Below are positions 11,864-22,600 of a DNA stretch of 64,000 nt, one piece after another. The notes beneath the pieces were generated by a model. That model made no database searches, had not been told where the DNA came from, and saw only the letters and a list, made by a program, of their open reading frames with translations. This stretch comes from Craspedostauros australis. Its lineage: Eukaryota > Bacillariophyta > Bacillariophyceae > Mastogloiales > Achnanthaceae. How positions within the stretch are numbered: the first letter of the stretch is position 1; each line of letters opens with the position of its first letter. Location of the stretch: the NCBI GenBank assembly GCA_026770025.1, contig JAMXDE010000011.1, forward strand, positions 620,001-684,000. Reading direction: 5' to 3'. The translations under genes and the position numbers were made by a program.

Positions 11864-12778
11864 TCATCTCCGATTGGCACTGCCGTCGGCGTCGGAAGTT
11901 TGTCTATCGGCGACCTGCTTCGCATCGACGTCCACAACCCCGCTAGCAACATCCCGCGGATCGACGTTGTTTCTGTACGACCCCAATTGCAACGTCCTGG
12001 CCACGTCCGAATCCGCGAAGAACGTGTCAACGACCCAGCACAGCGTCGCCAGCGGAATGATGTCGGTGAAAGGAAGGATCTCCTCCGCAAACTCCAACGC
12101 AAAGATGACGTTGCTGCCGTACAAGGACCGCAGCAAAGACGCCGCGATCGGTGCGTAGATGATGTCTGTGAATTCCCCGAGCACCGGAACGATTTCGGAC
12201 GACGTCCCCAGCACATCGATGGCAAGGCAGACGAGCAGCTTGCTGAAGTCTGGTGCGATGGGCTTCTGGTCGGCTCGGATGAATGGCTTGTTGGTGACGG
12301 GTGACGTTCTTGGGCTTTCCTTGTCGTTCGTTGCCGCGAAAACAGATGAGGACACCCACGAACCCAACTTGGATATCTGTGACGCCGCGACGGATGTGAT
12401 GATCGCGAACGCAATCGCCGCCAGCACTTGGCCGATCAGGAGTGCGAGGAACTTGCCCTTGAGGCTGGTCCAAAAGACATCTGAGACCACGACTGGATCC
12501 ACGATCGTGCTTCCATCGAAGACCTCCACGACGGAAGTGGTGATGGAGCTGAGATCCGAAAGCGAAGCCAGCCCCAGCCTGGAGATATCCTGCGACGATG
12601 CACCAGCCGGCACGAACGGCGATCGATGGCGACCTCCGAAGCCGAAGTTCGTCGTGGCTGATCCTGGCAGTGAAGCCGTTCGGACTGTCGCTGCTGGCTG
12701 CACGACGAACGCTGATGCGCAGCGCGATGCCAAGATGGCCACAAGCCACATGCTCGCTCTCGCCATGATCGATCGCAT
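11864..12778 (-). CDS. Plastid-targeted membrane protein of unknown function, 304 aa
   Basis: Single exon. The N-terminus has a signal peptide (MARASMWLVAILASRC) ending at ASA-FVV, a textbook plastid presequence with Phe at +1, followed by a Ser/Thr/Arg-rich transit-like stretch. A hydrophobic helix (FLALLIGQVLAAIAFAIITS, about residues 115-135) and a conserved-looking block (CLAIDVLGTSSEIVPVLGEF, then ALEFAEEILPFTDIIPLATL) suggest a polytopic membrane protein of the plastid envelope or thylakoid. From memory, plant chloroplasts have uncharacterised membrane proteins with a similar IDVxG...VPVLGEF...EEILPxTDxIP pattern; I cannot confirm homology. A second in-frame Met lies four residues after the first and could also be the start. 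The gene is convergent with the ABC transporter and divergent from TBCE. Confidence 0.75.
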   Translation of the reverse strand: MRSIMARASMWLVAILASRCASAFVVQPAATVRTASLPGSATTNFGFGGRHRSPFVPAGASSQDISRLGLASLSDLSSITTSVVEVFDGSTIVDPVVVSDVFWTSLKGKFLALLIGQVLAAIAFAIITSVAASQISKLGSWVSSSVFAATNDKESPRTSPVTNKPFIRADQKPIAPDFSKLLVCLAIDVLGTSSEIVPVLGEFTDIIYAPIAASLLRSLYGSNVIFALEFAEEILPFTDIIPLATLCWVVDTFFADSDVARTLQLGSYRNNVDPRDVASGVVDVDAKQVADRQTSDADGSANRR

Positions 12779-13147
12779 TGGGCGAATGAGTCAGGAGGGA
12801 GAGTTGGGAAGTGGCAGAGTGCGAGGCCGCTCAACGAATTGTGATTGTGGCGAAGCGTTCCCGTCTTCCTCTTTGCGACGGTTTTGTGATGATGAGACAA
12901 AGATGAGCAGAACGCAATCCGAACACGAAAACGAATGTCCGCAACAAGACAACACTGTCCGAATAGATCGTCAAACACAAAACCCAGATAAGAACAGCAT
13001 TTACACGAAACCCCAACGGAAACAAAAAACAGAACACCCAAACGACACAACGCAACGCAAACACTGTTCACGCTGTCGACACCACTGGCACACATCCAAT
13101 TGACAAACGGACCACCTGACCAAACAAGGGACACCGATCGTCTCACA
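12779..13147. other. Divergent promoter region (plastid protein / TBCE)
   Basis: A 369-bp spacer between two divergently transcribed genes. The part next to TBCE is CA/AAC-rich and probably its 5' leader. No specific regulatory site was recognised. Confidence 0.45.
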
Positions 13148-14998
13148 ATGGTACACCCGTCGACGTTGATCGTGAACGAGACAAGAATCCGCGACGCCGA
13201 CGGATTCTGCGGCACGGTCGTCTACGTCGGCACGGTGGCAAGCGCCAAGAACAGCGAAGAGATCTACGCTGGGATCAGATGGGACGATGCGAGCCGTGGC
13301 AAGCATGACGGGTCCGTCATCTGCCGACGCACGAACCAGCTCGTGAGGCACTTCAGCTGCGGACCGACGCAGGGAAGCTTCCTGCGGCTCAGCAAGGTCG
13401 ATCTGGGCGCCATTCTAGACGCGGAGATGCTCAAGTCCAAGTACGTCGAGATGGATGCTCCGCTGGTGGCGCCGAACAATCTACTGCCGCATGTCGCGCA
13501 GACCTCCAGCGGCCGCGACAAGCCCGTGGAGTTTCTGGGAGAGATGAAGATCCGCAGGCAGCAGCAGCTGGGGCAGATCCACAAGATCTCGCTGCGATGC
13601 GAAGGAATTTCCAGATGCTGCTCGCAGCAAGAGTTGCAAGACTTTCAGCACATCACCGACATCGACTTGGCAGGCAATCTCATATCCAACTGGAAGATGG
13701 TGATGGAGATCATCCGTTGCTTTCCCAACCTCGAGTGTTTCAGCGTGGCATCCAACCGCATTCGGGACATGCACGCTCAAATGCAACCGTGTGATCTGCA
13801 GCTTCCGCCCGCCCTGCATCAAATCAAGACGCTCAATCTGAATCGATGCGAGATCAGCACAAGCCGAACCATGGCGTGGATCGGGCGGACCATGCCGAAT
13901 CTGGAGGAGCTGTGCATTGCCCATTCCGACCTGTCCGATCTGTCAGACATGCTGGACTTCGAAACAGCGAACCTGAATGACGGGTCGTTCCAACAGCTGC
14001 GGTTGCTGGATTGCTCGAGTTGCAATCTGACGGATTGGATGGCGCAGATATCGAAATTTGGCTCGTTCCCCAATCTGGCGCATCTGAGCTTGGATGATAA
14101 CGCGCTCACGCCCATTCCGGTAGATGAGAATGCCACGGTTGGATCTCAGGAGCAGGCATTCGTGTCTCTGCTGTCGCTACAGATTGCTGGAACGAAGATA
14201 GCACGATGGGAGGATATGCGCGGCGTCCATTCACTTGGGATCAAATCGTTGCGGCTGAAGAATACCCCGCTGACTTCCACCATGGGGCAAGGCGAAGCAC
14301 GATCCATGGCAATCGCACAGTTCCCATCTCTCAGCTACTTGAATGCGTCGCTGGTATCCACAAACGAAAGAAAGGAGGCAGAGCGACGGTACGTATCAAT
14401 GGTCACAAGGCTGTTGCAATCAACCAGTCTTGAACCTGATGAAGCGACAAGAGAAAGCAACCGACAATCGTTGCTGGCAAAGCATCCGCAGTATGACACG
14501 CTCAAAGATGAGCACCGGGATGTCATCGCCGCAGCATCCAACTCCACTGCGGGTGGGGCGAGTGGCAGCGGCGGTTCGACCTTGTCCGCGACAGTTGCCA
14601 ACCTCATGGTCCGTTCCATGGCGGCCAGCAGCTGCAGCATGGAACCGCTTGTCCGTCGGTTGCCAGGTAGTTTGACAGTCGGGCGATTGAAGGCGCTGTG
14701 TTCGCGGTACTTTGGGCTGGACACAGACCTGATCAGCCTGCATTATCGGACACAGGCGGATGCATTCCCGATCGAATTGGACGCAGATGACAATACGTTG
14801 GATTACTACGGAGTCAGCGACGGTGGGGAAATGCTGATGAACGAAGTCGATCTGCGATCTGGTCGGGACTCGCTCAATGGAAAGAGCGTTGATGGCGGTG
14901 ATGACATTGACACATTTGAATCTAAAGTCAAAGAGCAGGAACGAGATTTGATAGCCCGCCAAGAGCTGCAGCGGCACATGGAATCGGGTGGGAGGTGA
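13148..14998 (+). CDS. TBCE: Tubulin-folding cofactor E (TBCE), 616 aa
   Basis: TBCE helps assemble alpha/beta-tubulin dimers in the cytosol by holding alpha-tubulin in the chaperone supercomplex with cofactors C and D. The three diagnostic parts are present in order: an N-terminal CAP-Gly domain (about residues 15-80, GTVVYVG ... GKHDG ... GSFLR), which binds the alpha-tubulin C-terminus; leucine-rich repeats (about 150-420, e.g. DIDLAGNLIS, LNLNRCEIS, LSLDDNALT); and a C-terminal ubiquitin-like domain (about 525-600, LTVGRLKALCSRYFGL ... LDYYGVSDGGEM). Length fits the family (human about 527 aa), with a somewhat longer linker here. The start at 13148 (MVHP) is chosen because it sits just before the CAP-Gly region; an upstream in-frame ATG at 13100 would add 16 residues. 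Single exon. Confidence 0.88.
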   Translation: MVHPSTLIVNETRIRDADGFCGTVVYVGTVASAKNSEEIYAGIRWDDASRGKHDGSVICRRTNQLVRHFSCGPTQGSFLRLSKVDLGAILDAEMLKSKYVEMDAPLVAPNNLLPHVAQTSSGRDKPVEFLGEMKIRRQQQLGQIHKISLRCEGISRCCSQQELQDFQHITDIDLAGNLISNWKMVMEIIRCFPNLECFSVASNRIRDMHAQMQPCDLQLPPALHQIKTLNLNRCEISTSRTMAWIGRTMPNLEELCIAHSDLSDLSDMLDFETANLNDGSFQQLRLLDCSSCNLTDWMAQISKFGSFPNLAHLSLDDNALTPIPVDENATVGSQEQAFVSLLSLQIAGTKIARWEDMRGVHSLGIKSLRLKNTPLTSTMGQGEARSMAIAQFPSLSYLNASLVSTNERKEAERRYVSMVTRLLQSTSLEPDEATRESNRQSLLAKHPQYDTLKDEHRDVIAAASNSTAGGASGSGGSTLSATVANLMVRSMAASSCSMEPLVRRLPGSLTVGRLKALCSRYFGLDTDLISLHYRTQADAFPIELDADDNTLDYYGVSDGGEMLMNEVDLRSGRDSLNGKSVDGGDDIDTFESKVKEQERDLIARQELQRHMESGGR

Positions 14999-17862
14999 AT
15001 GCGACGACTGCGACAACAATGGCGATGATGATGACGAACGGATGGCATTCGTAGCTTCCCGTTCCGTTCTCGTAATAGATCTCTGTGGCCGTGTATCCAA
15101 TCTCCTCGTTGTCTCCTTCGCTAGCCTACTTTTGACTACCGCCATGCATCCACAATATATTGCTCGTAGTATAATCCTTGTCTCTGCATGCGACACTGCT
15201 GTGCACCATGATGCGTTTTCCAATGTCAAGCAACACCATGGTTCGTGGCACTCTCTCTCCCCAGACCAAATGGGTGGCCCCATGGCTGCGTCTGCACCAG
15301 GTTTCTCCACGTCGTCTTAGTCGCGTTCTTTTCGCTGGCGTTGTGAATCACGGATGGTTCCCTCCAGTGTCATTTGTGCACGCTTTCTGGGCACCGATTG
15401 GATCACTCGCCTGCGTTTCGTCGCGCCATTCCGAATTCAGCCACCAAGATAGATCTTGGTGGTTGCCAAGGGCACGAGCTCATAGTCGTAACCGTCACAT
15501 AGTGCAGATCTCTGTCTATCTCTCTCACTCTGTCTGAAGAGGGAGGGAGGGAGAGAGAGAGTCTGTGTGTGTGTGCTCCTACTCACTTCCCTACAATCAC
15601 TCTCTCACTCTCACTCTTGGTGAATTTGTTGGGAGACGAACGCGGGAGTGGCGAGCTGACTCCTTTTTCTGGTTCGTCTCTGGCAGGTGGTATCCACTGT
15701 GAACAGCCGAAGAGGAGACACAACCTCCCTTTTGTCGCTTCTCACGACAGGTCCACGGAAACCCTTCGGCCTTGGTGATGAGACAGAAGTGGTGCTATTC
15801 CCTCGGTTGGCTTCCGAATGAGACGATTTTTCGTTTTTTCCATCAACACAGTGGTAGATCTTTGTGTTTCTGGTTCCACCCTCACCAGATTTCAGCATTC
15901 CCGAGCCGCGTTTATCTCCAAATCATTGTCCGCGACTCCATTTATCGTTCTGATACATAGTAGTGTAGAGTGGTCGACCATCGAGCGTCACTGAGATTCT
16001 CGATCCCGTCCACTTGGGAGCCAACACGTCATCAGCATTCCTGTCGTGGACTGATTGTTTGCAAGGCTACGACCAAAGAAACCGGTAACGACAGACAAAG
16101 CTGTTGAGGCAGCCGTGAGAAAAACAAGGCTTATTTCGCATTGGAGGCCCTTGGAAGGTTCGCGAGCCTTCGCCTCGATATTCACCAGCAGCGCGAGGTG
16201 GAGAAAAAGCGGCGTCAGCAATAAATAGTCTTGTTTTTTTCATTGCTGACCAAAGTGCCCTCCGAGACTCAAAGGCTCGCAGTGACACAACCGCCGAGGC
16301 CTCGTGGTTGTGTGTTGTGATTATGGCCAGAATAACGATCTATTTGTAGTCCTGTCCTAGTCTTGCAAGCACTAGCTGCCTGTGATGTATCATCTCTCGT
16401 GGAGACCCACGAGCGAGCCATGTTCTTGCAGTACCGCGTGATGGAAGCTGCAAAACAAAACGTGACCAGAACTGAGAGATCCATGCGAAACGAAATGTCC
16501 CCATGATGACGTTTTCCTCTTCTTCGCAACCCACTGTGCGTTGCTGGAGCGTGGACCTCTCCATTCCCAAACACAGTGACACTTAGAGTCCTACACGCCA
16601 AGGCGCTAATAGCGATTTTGAGGCTCATACGCGTACAACAGAAGAGACAACTACCGAGATAAATTCGTGACTTTGGTTGTGTGTGTGACGTGCGTGTGCC
16701 GTTTTGCACATGGTTACACTCTCAGTACTTGTGCTCACAAATGCGTGCCACACGTTGCCAACCACTCATTCTCTAAAGTGGGAGCAACAGTGACGTTGAG
16801 GACGAAGTCTTCGTTGTGATAAAAGTCTTCCCATTCGCTCGTTGTGTTATTGCGCGGACCCATCCGTGGTCCGCCCGATGGGGATTGGCGTGAGAAACTG
16901 GAGCCGATCAATAAATCTCGTACTTTTGTGGGGTTGGCCTTGATGCCGCGCATGATTCAACGCGGTTTTGTAGGTCGTACTTGAACTCCTCTCCTCGCAG
17001 ATACCAGCGCCAATCGCAAACGAGCGCAAGTACCGCTTTCATGTCGTGATGATGTTGCCTGCAGATCTCCCGAAAAGTTTCCGTTTGTATTCACGCTTGG
17101 TGGACTGTAAGCCGTTTCTGCCAACAACGGTGCTGAGCTGATTCGCAAATCTTTCCTTTGTGTGGATTTGGTGCTTGTTCCTGCACGCAGGAATCCACGC
17201 ACCAGAGTATCGGCTACGGATGCAACCGTGAGGGAGGTTGACCGCCAAGGCGTCGCGACCACCCATGTTTGTTGAATCTGCGGAGGCCCACTGATATCTT
17301 GCCTCGTCCTCCGCTCCTCTGAGATTCCGCACAAAATCAAACCACACAAAACGAAAACACGAAGACTTTGCCAATCTCCGAATCTTCGATACATCCTTAT
17401 CCGCTCCCACAGCCACAACCACAACCACAACTAAATCCGCATCCACCCAGGTCACGATCCATCAACAGAACAACCACCATCAACCGGCCGCTCTTTATCC
17501 GCACTTCCAATCGCTCGTGTGTCGTCTCTTCATCTCGATCCTTCCCCTGCCAGCGTTTCGCTCCCTCCGTTTCAACATTGCGCGTCGCGTCTCTGTAGTC
17601 GATCCGATTTCTCACAACACTGGCACACAAGAAGACCATCTTCGAGCATTGCACCCATCCTTTCGATCTCGGCACAAAACAGAGCACGCCCAGATAGCAC
17701 AAAAACAGAACACAACACATCGCAAGACACACAAGGCAAGGCATCGCCGCAACTACCACCACAAACAAACAGCAACAACCACAACAACAGTCCACAGCAC
17801 TACACTGCACCGCACCTCTCACATCCACCTGAACCGCAGAGTCTACGAACACCTCCGCTAAG
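14999..17862. other. 2.9-kb intergenic region
   Basis: No reading frame here carries recognisable motifs. It contains a perfect hairpin at 15441-15462, a GA/GT-rich stretch at about 15538-15575, and an imperfect inverted-repeat block at about 16110-16260 whose arms share AAAAACAAG...TATTT. The last 500 bp (from about 17340) is very rich in CA, CAC and AAC on the plus strand, consistent with a long 5' leader for the heat-shock factor gene. Confidence 0.45.
15441..15462. repeat. Perfect 10-bp-arm hairpin
   Basis: CCACCAAGAT, then AG, then ATCTTGGTGG. It lies about 440 bp beyond the TBCE stop codon. A role in transcript end formation or as a dimeric protein site is possible but unproven. Confidence 0.6.
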
Positions 17863-19638
17863 ATGTATACGCAGGCACCCCAACCCATGCAGACGTACTC
17901 CGGGACAGTAATGGACCCGGCCCCTCAACAAAGTCCGCCCATATTCCCTGTCAACTGCTGCAGTGCAGTCCGTCCCGACTTTGCACATGCCAGAGCTGCT
18001 GCTCCACGAGATCCACAAGCACCCACGAAAATTCCACCAAAAAGGAAGACCACACAAAAGTCAAGAAAGAAGAAGGGTGCAGGCAGCACAAGCACCCCAA
18101 AAACTTACAGAGGCGGAGAGCCCCAGTTCCCATGGATGCTGCACAAGCTACTCGCAGACGCCGAGAGGGATGGTCTCACCTCCGTCATCTCTTGGATGCC
18201 ATGCGGTCGCGTCTTCAAGGTGCATCAGCGCAAGCTCTTCCTCGAGATGATCTTGCCGAAGTACGTGCGCCAGTCCAAGTACAAGAGCTTCGTCAGATCG
18301 CTCAACCTTTGGGGCTTCAGCACGTGCCGCCCGTGCTGCGGCAAGGCGCTGAAAGGATCATGTAAGTTCAACTGGGTGTGATTGAGCTGTGTTGGATCGA
18401 GTCTGTTGTAATGTGGGGCTTCTGTTCGCACCACGCTCTCGTTTGGCTTGTTGTGTCTCGTCCAGCGTCGCCTTGTGTCCCGATCTGTTCCGGAGGATCA
18501 ATGTACTGCTATTTCACTTGCGTGTACGGTACTGCATGATCCATTCCTCTACTGCATCACCATACCCTATGTTACTCTCCCATGGCTCACACGATCCCTC
18601 GACTTTATCCTTCGACCTCATCCTCCGACCTGTATGTATCTGGATCCTCCTACCCTTCCACCCTCCCATGTCATATCGTCCACTCCAGACTTCCACCATC
18701 TGTTCGTCCGAGGCGCACCAATGCTGAGCCATAGCATGGTGAGGACCAAGATCAAAAAAGTCCCCAACAAGAACCCGAAGTTCTGTGGCCTCTGTCATTT
18801 CAAACAGCAGCAGCTGGGTACCCTCCAACAGTCCAGCTCAATAATTTCCGTGGGAGATTCCTCAATGACCGCGAATGCGGCCTTCGACCCTTCCGTTCCA
18901 ACACCGTTAGAGCCGAAGCCGAATCCCCGTCGCCAATTGGTGCCAATCGCTCCTGCTCCTATGCCCCCGTTGGGCACTCAGGCTCCCAACCACCACCAAC
19001 TGGATGCTGGAAGCCGCGATGTTCCAATCACGACGGTTCAAGTCCCGAGTTCGGGCATACTGGCCACGCCGGTGATACAGCAGATGACAAATGTCGCAAA
19101 CTACCATGGTACAAGCAACACCAGCAAAGACAGCGTAATGGCAATGCACGAAGAGCAATGCAGCAACCTCCACAGCCACCAACCCGTAGCCTTTGACCAT
19201 CATTTGGAGCACACTGTTAGCACGGAGAGCCACAATCTCCCTTCGAAGTGTGAAAGTGCAGCGCAGGATGCTCCTTTGGTTGTCCGCGATAGTGATGCAA
19301 ACGCTGTGTTGTCAGTGTCGAACATAATGGTCGACAATGGCGAGTCTCATCCAGCCTTTTTTGACAGCTTCGGCAATCACGAAAGCCATGAAATGAAGCA
19401 AGAACCCAAGAAGTTCATCAACACCAGTGACGAAAACGATCACTTCTTGCTGGACAGCTTTCTCCACGCGCCCGTGTCAGATTCCTCTGATGGCTGCAGC
19501 TTGGAGCTTGAAGCATTCGAACTGCTGTCAGAGAGCGAATTCGAAGCAGGACCGGCACTTGGCGATGATATGATGGCTGGCACGTTTACCATGCTTGGGG
19601 CAGACGAGCTATGTCGTATGTTCGAAGGCAATCGGTGA
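17863..19638 (+). CDS. Heat-shock-factor-type transcription factor, 482 aa
   Basis: Exons 17863-18361 and 18689-19638, joined in phase 1 across a 327-bp intron (GTAAGT donor, CTCCAG acceptor). The HSF DNA-binding domain spans about residues 88-200 and crosses the intron: FPWMLHKLL, SVISWMPCGRVFKVH, FLEMILPKYVRQSKYKSFVR, SLNLWGFST, then YFHHLFVRGAPML and MVRTKIK. The variant SLNLWGF (usually QLNLYGF) is typical of the diverse HSF families in diatoms. A basic stretch (KRKTTQKSRKKKG) precedes the domain and may be the nuclear localisation signal. The tail is Ser/Gln/His-rich and ends in acidic-hydrophobic patches (LELEAFELLSESEFE, MLGADELCRMFEG) that resemble activation motifs. Clear heptad repeats for trimerisation are not evident, so oligomeric state is uncertain. 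Diatoms have many HSFs, so a specific stress role cannot be assigned. Confidence 0.88.
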
Positions 19639-22600
19639 AGGCTATGCGCAGGCATTTCTCGTACATTACCACTCTAGTACACAAATTTACATCATTTTTT
19701 ACTTTGCTGGAGATGGTCACATTCTAACAGGAGAGGTGGTAGTGTACCTTATGGAACTAAAACGTCCGCACATATAATCGCATCGCTCTTGTGATCGCCC
19801 CAAGTCTAAAGAGCGGTGAGACTTCATTCGGTGCCTCGATGAGGATGTGGCGATGGTGTTGTCTCTCCATGAGCGGGCATATTGGTTGAGTTGACACAGT
19901 GCAGGGTACTCTATTATATTCATATCGCTATCGTTCGTTCTGCGTGTCTGTGTGTGCAATTGAAGACGTGGGAGATACCATCGGTTAGTATGCATGTAGC
20001 AGTATACATTTTGTTGCCTCCATCCCCGCGCTTGGATTGGATGGTATTTTATGATTTGCTTGCTTGATTGGTCGCAAGAGCGTTTACGCATGGAACAGTT
20101 TACAAATGTGTCAACACACGAGCATTGTGACCATATGCATGAAGCCTCTCGAGAGATGTGAGCGGAACCGCATTGCGCGTGCGATCGCTCAGAGTGCAGT
20201 AGTTGCTGGATCTGCCCGATGAATCGGCGTGCAATTTGATTGAGTAGATGAATCAGCGTTGGAGATGTGAGATGCACGAGTAGCGAGACAGAGAGAACCG
20301 CAATGATGACGGGTTCCACCCGCTTTGTGAGTCTCTTTGGCCGCAGTGATGTAGTGCGGGATCACTTTGTGTGCGATGTGATTGAACAGTCGTGTTGTGA
20401 ACGCGTCGGTAATCACCGATCCGAAGCTTGTGTCCGTTTTGTTCTGTTGCGTGGTTCGTTCTCTTGCTGTAGCCGTCGGAATGGAGAAGGGTGGACTGGT
20501 CACAACTCTGTTGGCACTGGCGGAGATGTGGAATCGGCACCAACAGAGAGGCAGATAGATAACGAAGGGGTTCGCAGTTGCTGCTGTGGCGGATGTTGGG
20601 CCCGGATGCCAGCAAAATCGCGTTCGCCCCTTTGTTGGAGATGGCGTTGATCATGTTGCAGGTGAGGTCGCCGAGTGTATCTGCAGGGGCTTTGTCAAGC
20701 TCTTGTTCTGCTTCTGTGTTGCCTTGGTAGTCGGTGGACTCGTTGCGAGGATCCACTGGCGTCAATCCAAGAGAAGTTACACAAATTGCAGTATCGGATT
20801 GCATTCCTGAAAGCTCTGCGCTGATATCCTGATGTGGCATAATGATCCATCGTCCGATTCTTCATGAAGGTACGATGCTGGTAGTGTCAGGAACAGCGCT
20901 GTCTGTGGTCAACGCCATGTCTGCCAGCATCGATGTGATTCTCCAAGCTTGTGTGTTGGTTTTGAGGTTCTCCGAAAAGAAAAAAATGGAGGATGCGTGA
21001 TTATTCTGCGTCTGTGGATGCGAGAAGTCACAGGATGTGTCGCGCACCATCGCGGTCAGAGCATTTTGCCATCCATGTGGATGGTGCTTGGTTGAGGCAG
21101 CTTGTGGCCGTGGGTTCCTTTCTGTGATGTTACACTGATGATGCCATTGGATTCTGCTGCTGCTGGCTTGATTCGGGTTGGAACATGGAACTGCGTTTGA
21201 GTGCAGTGCTCTATTGACGATGGCAGAGAAAGCCAGGTTGCTACTCTGGTTGACAACCCTCCATCAAGTCGGGGAGCGGCGGTGTTGCCCACGTAACCAT
21301 ATTCGTGGCATCAGTGTACCTTGTTCGGTATCCAAAAAAGTATGCTGATTGTCTTGCTCCTGATAAGCGTAGAGGTGCTGTATGCTGCCATTCCCAAGCA
21401 TATTTGTTCGTTCCACTCGACGCGCTCGTAATGTGACACCAATATGGCATGATGTTTGCCTTGCTTGATGCACCCTTCGCCGGAGTATGAGAGCAGAACG
21501 TGTAGCTGCTGATGATAGAGTGAAAGCTGGCAACTGCTGTGATTGAGCTTCGAAAGTGATAGATGGCTCGATGGATTCTCCTTGAATGATGTGTCAGCCA
21601 CGACACGCAGCTCGTAGCCCAACGGAGGCACCTGGACTGCGTGTGTACTCGGATGACAGCGCGATGATGGCTGAAGGGACGGCATCAGGTTTCCTTGTCG
21701 TAGTTGGTGGCTGTCCCTTCTCGACGGACCGTCGGTGCCAATGTTGCCGCTACTGCCATGCGATTAATCCGCCCCACGCTGCAAGCTCGGACCTTGCGAC
21801 AGAGCCAGCGACTGAGTTGCCGTGCAGGCATGGTATTGTTCACGCTCTTCGTATCAGCTGTGCGAGGACGAATGTAAGAGTGTCGATGATGCCGATGCTG
21901 GTTCAAAGCTGCATCGTAGGCTATGATCCAATGGCTTTGATGACTTCTTTCTCTTGACGATGATGTGCTCCTGATCCTGATACTTGCTTGATTTGCTGTT
22001 GGATGCTCCGAATGCGCTCAATCCTTGCAGCTCGCCGCTGCGGATCATTGCGATCGCTTGATGTCATCTCGAGATGCACCGTAGCCAGTGTGCAGCCATG
22101 TGCCTTTCTATCGTCTCATTGAATGCTCGCTGCTCATAAAGTGATCACTGTGGTAATTGTCGCGACGTTGGTCGATCAACTCACCAACAGGCTGAAAAGA
22201 CTGGATCCGGCTGGACGTTGACGGAACTGTGTTCAATCGGCACAATCGGAGTGAAATCGGATGGAGTGGGGCAGTTTGCGACGATCCATTATTCAGCATG
22301 TATGGACACGGAGGGTATCACTGCCTCATTGTTGTGTTTCTGGAAGTGTCGCTGGGCTGCGTTCCTTGGTCCCTTCCTTCATCGTCAGATCTCGTTTCTT
22401 CGACTTTTTCGGGCTTTCATTTTGTTTGCGGATGGCTTTGTGACGAAAAACAAGTGGCTGGGTCATGGACAGACAAGAAAACGAACGCAAAGAACATGTG
22501 AGAAAGATAAATAGGACGGAGTTGTTCACGTCGCTTGGGGACGACGTCAAGTGAGAAGCGCTCATAAACCACCTGCGAAACTCGGAAGAGGCTTATTTCG

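Noticed and set aside
16269-17430. Two minus-strand frames (146 and 157 residues) upstream of the HSF gene
   Set aside because: They have no recognisable motif, and the second runs into CA-rich DNA that is more likely the HSF leader.
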